DNA of 64,000 nt from Halopseudomonas pelagia (GTDB lineage Bacteria > Pseudomonadota > Gammaproteobacteria > Pseudomonadales > Pseudomonadaceae): positions 372,001 through 436,000 of the forward strand of contig NZ_CP033116.1 in assembly GCF_009497895.1 (NCBI RefSeq). The letters run 5' to 3'. Numbering within the stretch: the stretch's first letter is position 1; each line of letters begins with the position of its first letter. The notes under the pieces are model-generated. The model did not search any database. It was given only the letters and a program-made list of their open reading frames with translations, and was not told the origin of the DNA. The translations under genes and the position numbers were made by a program. Positions 27,225-36,200 of this stretch are shown here, in pieces.

Positions 27225-28421
27225 ATGCCCATTGCACTTCTGGCGCTGACCCTCAGCGCCTTCGCCATAGGAACCACCGAGTTCGTCATCGTTGGTCTGA
27301 TCCCGACCATTGCCCTGGACCTGGGCGTGAGTGTGCCCTCGGCCGGCCTGCTGGTCAGCCTGTATGCGCTCGGTGTCGCCATAGGCGCGCCCCTGCTGAC
27401 CGCGCTGACCGGTCGGGTACCGCGTAAGCTGTTGCTGCTATCGCTGATGGTAATTTTCACCCTGGGTAATCTGCTCGCCTGGCAGGCGCCCGGTTACGAG
27501 TCGCTGATTCTCGCGCGATTGGTCACCGGCCTGGCCCATGGCGTGTTCTTTTCCATTGGTTCAACCATCGCTACCAGCCTGGTACCCCGCGAAAAGGCTG
27601 CCAGCGCGATTGCCATCATGTTCACCGGTCTGACCGTGGCCTTGGTCACCGGCGTGCCGCTGGGCACCTTTATCGGTCAGCAGTTTGGCTGGCGCGAAAC
27701 CTTTCTCGCTGTATCCGCGTTGGGCGTGATCGCCTTTATCGGCAGCCTGCTGTTTGTTCCCAAAGGCATCCAGCACAATGCTCCCGCATCGCTGTTGCAA
27801 CAACTCAGCGTGCTGCGCCAACCGCGCCTGCTGCTGGTCTACGCGATGACCGCAGTCGGCTACGGTGGCTCCTTTATCGCCTTTACCTATCTGGCGCCTA
27901 TCCTCCAGGAAATAAGTGGTTTCACTGCGGGAACTGTCAGCCTGGTGCTGTTGGTCTATGGTGTGTCGGTGGCCTTCGGCAATATTCTTGGCGGCCGGTT
28001 GGCTGACCGTTTGGGGCCGATCAAAGCACTGGTGATGATTTTCCTCGGTCTGGCGGCGGTGCTGCTGGCGCTGACCTTTACCGCCAGTACGCCCTGGTTG
28101 GCACTGCTGACCGTGCTGCTCTGGGGAGCAGTCGCCTTTGGCAACGTACCGGGCTTGCAGGTGTATGTTGTGCAGCAGGCCGAACATTATGCGCCGCAGG
28201 CGGTGGACGTGGCATCCGGGCTGAATATCGCCGCGTTCAATCTGGGGATCGCCGGGGGCGCCTGGTTCGGCGGCCTGATCGTTGCTGGACCCGGACTGAT
28301 TCATACCACCTGGATCGGCGCACTGGTGGTGCTCAGCGCCGTCGGCCTGACGCTCTGGAGCGGTCGGCTGGATCGTGACGACACAGAATTCCCAAGCGCC
28401 ACTGCGGTGGCGGATAACTGA
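27225..28421 (+). CDS. MFS transporter, DHA1 family (YdhP/AraJ-like)
   Basis: 398 aa with 12 predicted transmembrane helices. The N-terminus has [18 protein letters not shown], and the loop between helices 2 and 3 has a degenerate MFS motif A (LTGRVPRK). Related proteins export arabinose-like sugars, purines or drugs; no specific substrate can be named. It is divergent from the LysR regulator. Its end lies 31 nt before the aldo/keto reductase start, so the two may be cotranscribed. Confidence 0.88.
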   Translation: MPIALLALTLSAFAIGTTEFVIVGLIPTIALDLGVSVPSAGLLVSLYALGVAIGAPLLTALTGRVPRKLLLLSLMVIFTLGNLLAWQAPGYESLILARLVTGLAHGVFFSIGSTIATSLVPREKAASAIAIMFTGLTVALVTGVPLGTFIGQQFGWRETFLAVSALGVIAFIGSLLFVPKGIQHNAPASLLQQLSVLRQPRLLLVYAMTAVGYGGSFIAFTYLAPILQEISGFTAGTVSLVLLVYGVSVAFGNILGGRLADRLGPIKALVMIFLGLAAVLLALTFTASTPWLALLTVLLWGAVAFGNVPGLQVYVVQQAEHYAPQAVDVASGLNIAAFNLGIAGGAWFGGLIVAGPGLIHTTWIGALVVLSAVGLTLWSGRLDRDDTEFPSATAVADN

Positions 28422-28452
28422 TCAGCATATGAATACCAAGGGAGATAACCTC

Positions 28453-29253
28453 ATGACGATTCCACCACTAGGGTTTGGTACTTTTCGCCTCAAGGGACAG
28501 GAGGTAATTGATGCGGTCACTACTGCCCTGGAGCTGGGTTACCGGCATATCGATACCGCGCAGATTTATGACAATGAAAAGGAAGTCGGCGAAGCCATCG
28601 CCGCCAGCGGTATCCCCCGCGATGAGCTGTTTATCACTACCAAAATCTGGATTACCAACCTCAAGCCGGAGAAGCTGATTCCCAGCTTGCAGGAAAGCCT
28701 GCAAAAACTGGGTTTGAAGCAGGTCGATCTGACCTTGATTCACTGGCCGTCGCCGGAAGACAAGGTGCCGATGGAGGAGTATCTGCCGATGCTGCTGGAG
28801 GCGCGCGAACAGGGCCTGACCCGCGCCATTGGCGTCTCCAACTTCACCATTGAGCATCTGACCCAGGCGATTGATCTGGTTGGCGCCGAGAACATCGCCA
28901 CCAACCAGGTCGAGATCCACCCCTTCCTGCATAACCGCAAGCTGGCCGAATTCGCCCGCGAGCAAGGTATTCAGCTAACGGCCTATATGCCGCTGGCAGT
29001 GGGCAAGGTAATGCAGGATCCAGTGCTGCAGGCGATTGCCACCGCGCACCAGGTGACCCCAGCGCAAGTGGCCCTGGCCTGGTTACTGCAATCTGGCTAC
29101 GTGGTGATTCCATCCTCGACCAAGCGCGCCAATCAACAGGCCAACCTGGACGCAGCGAAGATTCAGCTCAGCCAGGAAGATGTGGCCGCCATCGCCGCGC
29201 TGGAGCGCGGCGAGCGGATTGCCAATCCGGATTTCGCCCCGGCATGGGACTAA
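28453..29253 (+). CDS. dkgB: Aldo/keto reductase, DkgB-like (2,5-diketo-gluconate/methylglyoxal reductase)
   Basis: 266 aa from ATG 28453, preceded by GGGAG; an upstream in-frame start at 28375 lies inside the MFS gene. AKR barrel with catalytic Asp and Tyr in [11 protein letters not shown], a Lys in the TTKIW region, His in LIHWPSP, and the NADPH-binding C-terminus [12 protein letters not shown]. Length equals E. coli DkgB (267 aa). It reduces small aldehydes and ketones with NADPH. Confidence 0.82.
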   Translation: MTIPPLGFGTFRLKGQEVIDAVTTALELGYRHIDTAQIYDNEKEVGEAIAASGIPRDELFITTKIWITNLKPEKLIPSLQESLQKLGLKQVDLTLIHWPSPEDKVPMEEYLPMLLEAREQGLTRAIGVSNFTIEHLTQAIDLVGAENIATNQVEIHPFLHNRKLAEFAREQGIQLTAYMPLAVGKVMQDPVLQAIATAHQVTPAQVALAWLLQSGYVVIPSSTKRANQQANLDAAKIQLSQEDVAAIAALERGERIANPDFAPAWD

Positions 29254-29280
29254 TCCATGCATAAGCAGCAGCGCTAGCAT

Positions 29281-29296
29281 TGCCTCTCCGGAGGCA
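29281..29296. other. Short GC hairpin between dkgB and the LysE-type gene
   Basis: TGCCTC-TCCG-GAGGCA forms a perfect 6-bp stem with a tetraloop, 28 nt after the dkgB stop. No U tract follows, so it is at most a weak terminator. Confidence 0.35.
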
Positions 29297-29337
29297 CGTC
29301 TGCGACACTAGTATGTGTCCCCCCGTGAGAAACTATA

Positions 29338-30033
29338 ATGCTTGTGCTGCTTACCTCCGCCTTCATACTTGGTCTGATATTCAATGCCGCTCCCGGCGCG
29401 GTCTTCGCCGAAACAGTACGCCAGGGCGTGCGGGGCGGCTTCCGCCCGGCCCTTGACGTCCAGCTTGGATCCCTAGTGGGCGATGCTGTCTGGGCAGTAC
29501 TGGGGCTTCTGGGTATCGGGCTATTGTTGCAAATCGATTGGCTACGGTGGCCCATCGGCATCGCCGGTATTGTGTATCTGCTATGGCTGGCGCAGGACTC
29601 GTGGAAGAGCGCCAGCGCAGAATTTCATATCGAAGCACAGGGGAACGCGTCTAGGCGCTCGGCACTGCGTTCTGGCATGCTTTTGTCGCTGACCAATCCG
29701 CAGAATATCGCCTACTGGGCCGCCATGGGCAGTGCTCTGGGCGCGGTCGGAGTGACGGAACCAACTGCAACCGACTACGGCCTGTTCTTCACCGGATTTA
29801 TGCTGTCGTCGTTTATCTGGTGCTTCGTCTGCGCCGCCATCGTCGACCGAGTATTTCGAAAAGCGGGCATGCAATGGGCACGCGCCACCTACCGACTGTG
29901 TGCCATTGCCTTTCTGGTACTCGCACTAGGGTCAATCCGAGACCTACTTGCACCAGTATCTGACCCGACGAAAGCACCACCGGCCCTAAGTCAGCCCGCC
30001 AACGGCTGTGCTCAACACACAGGCGGGGGCTGA
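29338..30033 (+). CDS. LysE/RhtB-family amino acid exporter
   Basis: 231 aa with about six hydrophobic helices. The N-terminal NAAPGAVFAETVRQG corresponds to the family motif GPGPD/N..., and SLTNPQNIAYW is a second typical signature. The family exports amino acids or similar small compounds. The last 25 residues are hydrophilic and unusual for the family. It is convergent with the EamA transporter, 20 nt apart. Confidence 0.82.
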   Translation: MLVLLTSAFILGLIFNAAPGAVFAETVRQGVRGGFRPALDVQLGSLVGDAVWAVLGLLGIGLLLQIDWLRWPIGIAGIVYLLWLAQDSWKSASAEFHIEAQGNASRRSALRSGMLLSLTNPQNIAYWAAMGSALGAVGVTEPTATDYGLFFTGFMLSSFIWCFVCAAIVDRVFRKAGMQWARATYRLCAIAFLVLALGSIRDLLAPVSDPTKAPPALSQPANGCAQHTGGG

Positions 30034-30053
30034 AGGATCAAATATCGATCCCT

Positions 30054-30935
30054 CTATTTCCGGCTTTCGCGCATCGGCACGCCCGTATTGCGAAACACCA
30101 ACGCCAGGCCACTCAGAATCGCCAGCATGCCGAGCAAACTCAGCGGCGCCATGCGATTACCCAGAAATAAATAATCCAGCCCTGCGGTCACACCCGGCAC
30201 CAGATAGAACAGACTGGTGACATTGACCAGATTGCCCGCGCGAATCAGCCGGTAGAGCAACAGCGTCGCCAGCACCGAAATCACTACGCCCATATAGATC
30301 AGCGGCACGATAAAGCCCACCGTCAGTTCATACTCGAATGGCTGAAAGGGTAGAAACAGCAGGCACATCAACAGGCCGATCAGATATTGCAGCGGCAGCA
30401 CATCCATCGGTGCCTGCTGCAGGCCTTTCTGGAATATCGAGCCGAGCGTGATACACGCCAGCGCGGCCAGAGTCAGGCTGATGCCCAACAGCGAAAAGCG
30501 CGCGGCCAGCAGGCTTTCCAGCACCACCAGCGTTAACCCGCCCAGCGCCAGCAGCAACCCGGCAATGCGCATCCAGGACACTCGGCGCTCTACCAGCAAC
30601 AGCGTCAGAATCGGTTGCACGCCCAACACCGTCGCGAGCACGCCCGGGGTAATGCCCTGATCCAGCGACAGCAAGTAGAAGATCGTGTAGCCACCCGTCA
30701 GCAGAATCCCGACCATGACGACCCGCCGCCGCGAACCCAAGGCGGGCAACCAGCGTCGCCGGTAACTGGCCAACAAACCCAGTACCACGCAGGCCATAAC
30801 GAAACGCAGAAATAGAAAAGCAAAGGCGGAGGCGTGCTGCAGCCCCCAGGAGGAGAAGATCGCACCACTGCTCCACAGCAGCACGAAGAGTGCGGTAGGG
30901 CCGAGAGCGACCCAGGTCGATTTGTTCAATAGCAT
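30054..30935 (-). CDS. EamA-family (DMT) transporter
   Basis: 293 aa from ATG 30935, which has AGGTG a few bases upstream; a GTG at 30944 is the alternative. Ten hydrophobic helices form two EamA repeats (about 10-140 and 150-285). The family exports metabolites or amino acids; substrate unknown. The 400-nt region upstream contains strong inverted repeats that could form its mRNA leader. Confidence 0.85.
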   Translation of the reverse strand: MLLNKSTWVALGPTALFVLLWSSGAIFSSWGLQHASAFAFLFLRFVMACVVLGLLASYRRRWLPALGSRRRVVMVGILLTGGYTIFYLLSLDQGITPGVLATVLGVQPILTLLLVERRVSWMRIAGLLLALGGLTLVVLESLLAARFSLLGISLTLAALACITLGSIFQKGLQQAPMDVLPLQYLIGLLMCLLFLPFQPFEYELTVGFIVPLIYMGVVISVLATLLLYRLIRAGNLVNVTSLFYLVPGVTAGLDYLFLGNRMAPLSLLGMLAILSGLALVFRNTGVPMRESRK

Positions 30936-31336
30936 ACTTATCACCTGTCAAAACACTGCGCTTCCCATGCCGACAGTCGCCTATTCACCGGCAACTATCT
31001 GGCCAGCAGGTCAGCCAGCCTTCAGGGGAAATGCAAAAAAGAGGGAGTGTGTTTTCAGATCACGCGCCGTGGCGGCGAAAGATCTGCAGCACCGATCAAC
31101 GGCGGTGGCGCTGCGACAGGAGGTGCCGCCATGTTGCAGGCGACGTTAGGGCTTTGCACCGGCGCCGATGTCAGTCCGCGAACGGCTGCGCCCGAAAGGG
31201 CGATGACAGAGGCGACTGAGTACGGTGCAAAGCTCATGATTCATGTTCCAGAGATAAAGAGGGAGCATCCCGAGGGATGAGCTAACCCTAGCAGCGGATG
31301 GCAGAAGCGGCAAGCGCAAGGGCCTGCCGCTACAGG
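30936..31336. other. 401-nt gap without a supported gene, rich in inverted repeats
   Basis: It lies between two minus-strand genes, the EamA transporter and the alcohol dehydrogenase. A 60-codon minus-strand frame (31055-31237) has no recognisable homology and a Pro/Ala-rich tail. The notable content is three stem-loop units at 31056-31086, 31151-31233 and 31266-31279. Confidence 0.6.
31056..31279 (-). ncRNA. Candidate structured RNA or mRNA leader
   Basis: Unit 1: CAGATC/GATCTG (31056-61/31081-86) enclosing CGCCG/CGGCG. Unit 2: a perfect 10-bp stem GCTTTGCACC/GGTGCAAAGC (31151-60/31224-33) enclosing TCAGTC/GACTGA (31171-76/31214-19) and CGCCC/GGGCG (31189-93/31198-202). Unit 3: CATCC-CGAG-GGATG (31266-31279). 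The strand is not decided by symmetry; the EamA gene downstream on the minus strand makes that orientation more likely. It matches no riboswitch class that I recognise. Confidence 0.3.
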
Positions 31337-32347
31337 TTAAAAGCCTTCGAGTACCAGCTTGCCCCGGGCCTTGTGGCTTTCCAGCAGGCGATGGGCCTTG
31401 AGCAGATTGGCCGCGTTGATAGTGCCAAAGTGCTCACCCAGGGTGGTTTTCAAGGTGCCCTTGTCGACCAGCTCAGCAACCCGGTTCAATAGTCGGCTCT
31501 GTTCAATCATGTCCGGAGTCTGATGCAGGCTGCGGGCAAACATGAACTCCCAGTGCAGCGACAGACACTTGGGTTTGAGCTTGAGAACGTCCAGGCTGTC
31601 AAAATCATCGATCAGGCCCAGCTTGCCTTGCGGCGCCAGACATTCAATGTATTGCTCATAATGCTCGGCGGTGTGGGTCAGCGAGGCAACCAGTTCAACC
31701 TGCTCTATGCCTATAGCCTGCAACTGCGCCAGCATCGGCTGATTGTGGTCAATCACATGCTGCGCGCCCAGGTCGCTGATCCACTGCACGCTTTCTGGCC
31801 GCGAGGCCGTCGCCACCACTGTCAGTTCGGTTAACTGACGCGCCAGCTGCACCAGGATTGAACCCACGCCACCGGCGCCGCCGATCACCAGCAGAGTCTG
31901 GCCGGCGCCGCCGCCTTCGGTGACGCCGAGGCGATCAAACAGCAGCTCCCAGGCGGTGATGGCGGTCAGTGGCAGAGCAGCAGCCTGTGCATCACTCAGG
32001 CTGGCGGGCGCATGGCCGACAATGCGCTCGTCGACCAGATGGTATTCGGCATTACAGCCGGGCCAGTTAATCGCACCAGCGTAGTAGACCCGGTCACCTG
32101 CCTTGAACGCGCTGACCTCGGCGCCTGTAGCCTCAACGGTACCGACCGCATCCCAACCGAGCACGTCATAGGCGCCAGTCAGAGGTGCGCGGTTGCGGCG
32201 GATCTTGGCGTCTACCGGATTAACCGAAACGGCAGCGACCTTGACCAGCAGATCACGCGGACCGGGTTCGGGGCGGGGCAATTCGATGTCTTGCAGCGCG
32301 TCGGCACGATCAAGATCACCGGCTTGTTGATATCCAACAGCTTTCAT
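31337..32347 (-). CDS. Zinc-type alcohol dehydrogenase-like / quinone oxidoreductase (MDR)
   Basis: 336 aa medium-chain dehydrogenase/reductase. GroES-like N-terminus (VNPVDAKIRRN, DVLGWDAVGTVEATG) and Rossmann domain with VIGGAGGVGSILVQLAR. The cysteine ligands of the structural zinc are missing, as in the zinc-independent quinone-oxidoreductase branch. It probably reduces quinones or enones with NADPH. It stands alone, 85 nt from the fhuB stop. Confidence 0.87.
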   Translation of the reverse strand: MKAVGYQQAGDLDRADALQDIELPRPEPGPRDLLVKVAAVSVNPVDAKIRRNRAPLTGAYDVLGWDAVGTVEATGAEVSAFKAGDRVYYAGAINWPGCNAEYHLVDERIVGHAPASLSDAQAAALPLTAITAWELLFDRLGVTEGGGAGQTLLVIGGAGGVGSILVQLARQLTELTVVATASRPESVQWISDLGAQHVIDHNQPMLAQLQAIGIEQVELVASLTHTAEHYEQYIECLAPQGKLGLIDDFDSLDVLKLKPKCLSLHWEFMFARSLHQTPDMIEQSRLLNRVAELVDKGTLKTTLGEHFGTINAANLLKAHRLLESHKARGKLVLEGF

Positions 32348-32432
32348 ATTCTGGCTCCCAGGCGGATTGATATGCCACCCATTGTGAACCCATGAACGGG
32401 GCCAGGGAAGTCGACGTAAGTGGCAGCCTGTT

Positions 32433-34412
32433 TCAGCGCGGGCGCCGGCTCAGGCCCCAGATCAGATAAGCGCCGCCGATCAACGCCGCCAGCAGGCCCG
32501 CCGGCAACTGAGTTGGGAACAGCAGATTGCGCCCCAGCCAGTCAGCAGCGACCATGACGCCGGCACCGAGCAGGCCGGCTGCGAGTAGCTGCGTACGCGC
32601 CTGATTGAAGCCGAGCAGCCGCGCCAGGTGAGGCGCCATCAGCCCGATAAAGCTTAGCGGGCCAACCAGCAGCGTGGCCGCCGCGGTCAGCAGCGCCGCC
32701 AGCAGCATGATGCTCAGGCGTGCCCGTGCCAGCGGCACGCCCAGGCTGCGCGGCGTGTCTTCACCCAGCGGCAGCAAGGTCAGCCAGCGGCCGAGCGGCA
32801 GGCATAACAGTAGCAACACAGCAGCAATAACCAACGCCATGATGCTGGTCGGCAGCTGCACATGGTAGGTCGAACCGGCCAGCCATCCGAGCAGGCTCTG
32901 CCCGCGCGGATCGTTCATCGACAGCACCAGCATCTGCACCGCATCGAACAGTGAGCTGATGGCAATACCCACCAGCAGCAATCGTTCAGGCGAGAAACTC
33001 TGGCGTCGGGCAAAGCCCATGATGATCAGCAAGGTGACCAGCGCACCCAGGCAGCCGAGCACCAGCCGCGCCACCAGCGGCGCGCCCGGCCAGAGAAAGA
33101 CCATGGCCATCAGCGCCATGGCTGCGCCAGCGCTGATGCCCATGATTTCCGGGCTGGCCAGAGGGTTGCCGGTCAGGCGTTGCAGCAGTGTGCCGGCCAG
33201 CGCCAGCATCAGGCCTGCCCCCGCGGCCGCCAGTACGCGAGGTGTGCGCCATTGCACCACCTGCGGATCCAGAATCCACTGCCAGCCCTCGGCGCCACGG
33301 CCAAACCACAGCGCCAGCGCGATCAGCGCCAGCAACAGGCCGCCGATCCACAGCAGCTTGAGCGGGCGGGCCGGGGTCGACAGCACCATCGCCGAGTTCA
33401 GCTGCGGGCGACCGCCGCCCATGCGCATGCGCGGCAGCAGCCACAACAGCAGTGGCGCGCCAAGCAGCGCGGTAACAGCGCCGGTGGGCAGCATGTCATC
33501 CAGTTGGCCGCTGAGTTGCTGGATGCCCAGGTCCGCCAGCCACAGCAGCGCGGCGCCCAGCAAAGGCGTCCAGATCAAGCGCTGGCGCAGGGTTCTGGCG
33601 CCCATCAGCCGGCAAATAGCCGGGGCCGCCAGGCCGATAAAGCCGATCAGACCGACGACGCTGACCACACAAGCGGTGAGGAAAACTGCCAGCGCCAGCC
33701 CACCCAGGCGTACTCGGTCCAGCGACACACCCAGACTACGCGCGCCGGTTTCTTCCAGCTCCAACAGGCTTAAAGGGCGTATCAACCAGGCCACCAGCAC
33801 AGCGACCAACAGCAAGCGCGGGAGCAGAAACAGCACGCTGTCCCAACTGTTCTGACTCAGCGAACCGGCGCTCCAGATAAACAGCGAGGTCAGCCCCTGG
33901 GGTTGCAGCATCATCAGCATCACATTCAGCGCGCCGAGATACAGGCTGAGCACCATGCCGGCCAGGATCAGGCTCAATGGCGACATACCCCGGCGCCGGG
34001 CCAAAGCGTAGACCAGCAGCATGCTCAGCCCACCGCCGACCAGCGCCACCCACTCTCTGATCACCAGCAAACCGGGCGCATACAAGGTGGCCAGCGCCAA
34101 TGCCAACTGTGCGCCGTTGGCCACGCCCAGCGTGGTTGGCGAGGCCAACGGGTTGCGCAACACCTGCTGCATCAGCAAGCCGGCAAGGCCCAAGGCCGCG
34201 CCGCAGAGCAGGGCGACGAACAGCCGAGGCAACCAGCTGTAGTGCATCAGCAACTGATCCAGATTGTCCCGGTCCGGCGTCCAGAGCGCCTGCCACCACT
34301 GCGCTGGCGCTAGCTCCTGGCGCAGATCCAGCAAAGCCAACAGCAAGCCCAGCGCCAGCAATGCCAACACTCCTTTGCCGACTGAAAAGCGTCCCGCCAC
34401 GGCTTCACTCAT
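32433..34412 (-). CDS. fhuB: Fe3+-hydroxamate ABC transporter permease (fused FhuB type)
   Basis: 659 aa from ATG 34412, the start that overlaps the fhuD stop by 8 nt; upstream codons of the open frame lie inside fhuD. Two FecCD-type permease halves are fused (about 1-330 and 335-659). Each has the signature G(N/R)PLASP and a GL(I/M)(G/A)(F/P) cytoplasmic coupling segment (LIGFIGLAAPAICRL and LSFIGLMAPHLARL). The length matches E. coli FhuB (660 aa). It forms the inner-membrane channel for ferric siderophores with FhuC and FhuD. Confidence 0.92.
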   Translation of the reverse strand: MSEAVAGRFSVGKGVLALLALGLLLALLDLRQELAPAQWWQALWTPDRDNLDQLLMHYSWLPRLFVALLCGAALGLAGLLMQQVLRNPLASPTTLGVANGAQLALALATLYAPGLLVIREWVALVGGGLSMLLVYALARRRGMSPLSLILAGMVLSLYLGALNVMLMMLQPQGLTSLFIWSAGSLSQNSWDSVLFLLPRLLLVAVLVAWLIRPLSLLELEETGARSLGVSLDRVRLGGLALAVFLTACVVSVVGLIGFIGLAAPAICRLMGARTLRQRLIWTPLLGAALLWLADLGIQQLSGQLDDMLPTGAVTALLGAPLLLWLLPRMRMGGGRPQLNSAMVLSTPARPLKLLWIGGLLLALIALALWFGRGAEGWQWILDPQVVQWRTPRVLAAAGAGLMLALAGTLLQRLTGNPLASPEIMGISAGAAMALMAMVFLWPGAPLVARLVLGCLGALVTLLIIMGFARRQSFSPERLLLVGIAISSLFDAVQMLVLSMNDPRGQSLLGWLAGSTYHVQLPTSIMALVIAAVLLLLCLPLGRWLTLLPLGEDTPRSLGVPLARARLSIMLLAALLTAAATLLVGPLSFIGLMAPHLARLLGFNQARTQLLAAGLLGAGVMVAADWLGRNLLFPTQLPAGLLAALIGGAYLIWGLSRRPR

Positions 34413-35283
34413 CCAGCAGCGCCTCTTCCAGCAAGCGGGCAAAACGTTGGGCTGACAGCAAGCCGCCGTACTGCCAAGTCGGCGCAAACGCATGAACCCG
34501 GCCGGCGCGCACGAAGGGCATCGCCTGCCAGAGTACGGAACGCTGCAGCGCGCGATCTGCATCCAGCGGCATGGGCAGTAATTTGATCAGGGTCGCGTCA
34601 GGCTGGGTGGCCAGCTGTTCTATGCCAACCTGGGCATAGCCCCAATAGTTGTCCGTTCCGGCCCAGGCGTTGGTCAGCCCAAGGCGCTTGAGAACCGCGG
34701 AAAACAGGCTGCTGCCGCCAGAAACACGTACATGCCGATCATCAATAAAGCTGACCAACAACAGCGGTGGTTGCGGCTGGCTTTTCAGGCGTTTACGTAG
34801 TGCAGCCTGCTGGCTGTCCAGTTGCATAATCAGCGCCTCGGCCTCGGCCTGGTGACCGGTCAGCGCGGCCAGTTCGCGAGTGACTTGTACCGCGTTGTCA
34901 TAAGGATCGGATTCGGGGCGATAGATCGACAGGCTTTTTACCGGAGCGATGTGCTCCAGCTTGGCGCGCAGGCCTTCGAACTGCGGGGTGATCAGAATCA
35001 GCGCCGGGTTCAGCTGCGCGAGCAGTTCCAGGTTTGGTTCGGTGCGCAGGCCTAGATCATGCACCGCGTCCGGCATCACGGGTTCGCTGACCCAGCGCCG
35101 GTAGTTGTCCAGATCCGCCACAGCCAGGGGCGTGACACCAATGCCCAACAGGGTTTCGGCCAGCCCCCAGTCGATCACCGCAATGCGCTCGGCGGCGGGC
35201 GCTCCGGAGGCGGGCGCCGCCATCATTCCTGTGCCCGATAGCGCCAGGCAGAGAGCCAGCAGCAAGCTGCGCAGGGGGGTCAT
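34405..35283 (-). CDS. fhuD: Periplasmic ferric-siderophore binding protein (FhuD-like)
   Basis: 292 aa with an N-terminal Sec signal peptide (about 1-28). The cluster A family fold begins with IAVIDWGLAETLLGIGVTPL and continues with LNPALILITPQFEG and RHVRVSGGSSLFSAVLKRLG. No lipobox Cys, so it should be soluble in the periplasm. It delivers hydroxamate-type siderophores to FhuB. It follows fhuC by 24 nt and overlaps fhuB by 8 nt. Confidence 0.9.
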   Translation of the reverse strand: MTPLRSLLLALCLALSGTGMMAAPASGAPAAERIAVIDWGLAETLLGIGVTPLAVADLDNYRRWVSEPVMPDAVHDLGLRTEPNLELLAQLNPALILITPQFEGLRAKLEHIAPVKSLSIYRPESDPYDNAVQVTRELAALTGHQAEAEALIMQLDSQQAALRKRLKSQPQPPLLLVSFIDDRHVRVSGGSSLFSAVLKRLGLTNAWAGTDNYWGYAQVGIEQLATQPDATLIKLLPMPLDADRALQRSVLWQAMPFVRAGRVHAFAPTWQYGGLLSAQRFARLLEEALLDE

Positions 35284-35307
35284 TTCAGCATATCCATACC
35301 GGCGGCT

Positions 35308-36078
35308 TCAGGCCTGGACCACCGCAAAGGGTACGGGTTGATGGGGATGCGCCATGACCGTCATGGGCACACCATAGATACTCTCCAGGTGCAGATCGGT
35401 CATCAGCTCGGTCGGACTGCCTTGCATCAGCAAGCGGCCGGAATGCAGGGCAATCAGATGATCGCAGTAACGCGCGGCCATATTGATATCGTGCAGTACA
35501 ACGATGACGCCCAACCCCAACTCCTCGCTCAGATCACGCACCAGCGCCAGAACTTCTACCTGGTGGGCGATATCCAGTGCCGAGGTCGGTTCGTCGAGCA
35601 AAAGATAGCGGGTTTCCTGGGCCAGCAGCATGGCCAACCAGACTCGCTGACGCTCGCCACCGGACAGACTGTCGACCATCCGCTCGGCAAATCCGCCAAC
35701 GTCGGTCAGGTGCATCGCCCGTTCAACCTGCTGGCGATCGGTCTTGCCGAAGCGTCCAAGCAGCCCGTGCCAGGGGTAACGCCCGAAGCCGACCAGTTCG
35801 CGCACGCTGAGGTTTTCCGCGGCAGGCAACTGCTGCGGCAGGTAAGCCACCTGACGGGCAAAATCACGGTCGGCCCAGGCGGCCATGGGCCGGCCATCGA
35901 GCATCAAGTGTCCAGCGCTGGGCGCCTGTTGGCGGGCCAGCAATTTGATCAGAGTCGATTTTCCCGAGCCATTGTGTCCGATCAGCCCGGTCATGCAGCC
36001 TTCATCCAGAGTCAGATCAAGCGGCTGGAGCAGGGTGCGTTGGGGCACAGAGAAGGTCACGCCTTCCAGTTGAAACAT
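35308..36078 (-). CDS. fhuC: Ferric-siderophore ABC transporter ATPase (FhuC-like)
   Basis: 256 aa nucleotide-binding protein. Walker A GHNGSGKST, Q-loop YLPQQ, signature LSGGERQRVWLAM, Walker B YLLLDEPTSALD and H-loop VLHDINMAARYCDHL. First gene of the fhuCDB operon; a Fur box lies 53 nt upstream. No TonB-dependent receptor gene is next to it. Confidence 0.93.
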   Translation of the reverse strand: MFQLEGVTFSVPQRTLLQPLDLTLDEGCMTGLIGHNGSGKSTLIKLLARQQAPSAGHLMLDGRPMAAWADRDFARQVAYLPQQLPAAENLSVRELVGFGRYPWHGLLGRFGKTDRQQVERAMHLTDVGGFAERMVDSLSGGERQRVWLAMLLAQETRYLLLDEPTSALDIAHQVEVLALVRDLSEELGLGVIVVLHDINMAARYCDHLIALHSGRLLMQGSPTELMTDLHLESIYGVPMTVMAHPHQPVPFAVVQA

Positions 36079-36130
36079 GCAGGCTCCGGACAGCAGGAGA
36101 GGGAGTGGAATTGCTGCCTCGGAATGTAAA

Positions 36131-36149
36131 CTAAATCACAAGCATTATC
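36131..36149 (-). promoter_or_regulatory. Fur box of the fhuCDB operon
   Basis: On the minus strand GATAATGCTTGTGATTTAG matches 12 of 19 positions of the Fur consensus, including an intact GATAATG half. It ends 53 nt before the fhuC start codon. Confidence 0.65.
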
Positions 36150-36200
36150 AATCCGACAGCCCGGCTACGGCGGCTCTGCCCTGCGTCATGAGGTCACAGA

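Noticed and set aside
31055-31237. 60-codon minus-strand frame in the EamA upstream gap
   Set aside because: It has no recognisable family, runs through the inverted repeats and has a Pro/Ala-rich tail. A leader peptide cannot be excluded but is not supported.
31145-31290. GTTAGGG and CTAACCC near the inverted repeats considered as integron attC ends
   Set aside because: The two heptamers are not reverse complements of each other and their orientation is opposite to attC core sites; no integrase gene is present.
32959-33855. Long + strand frame inside fhuB
   Set aside because: Low-complexity Ser/Arg/Pro composition typical of an antisense shadow in a G+C-rich membrane protein gene.
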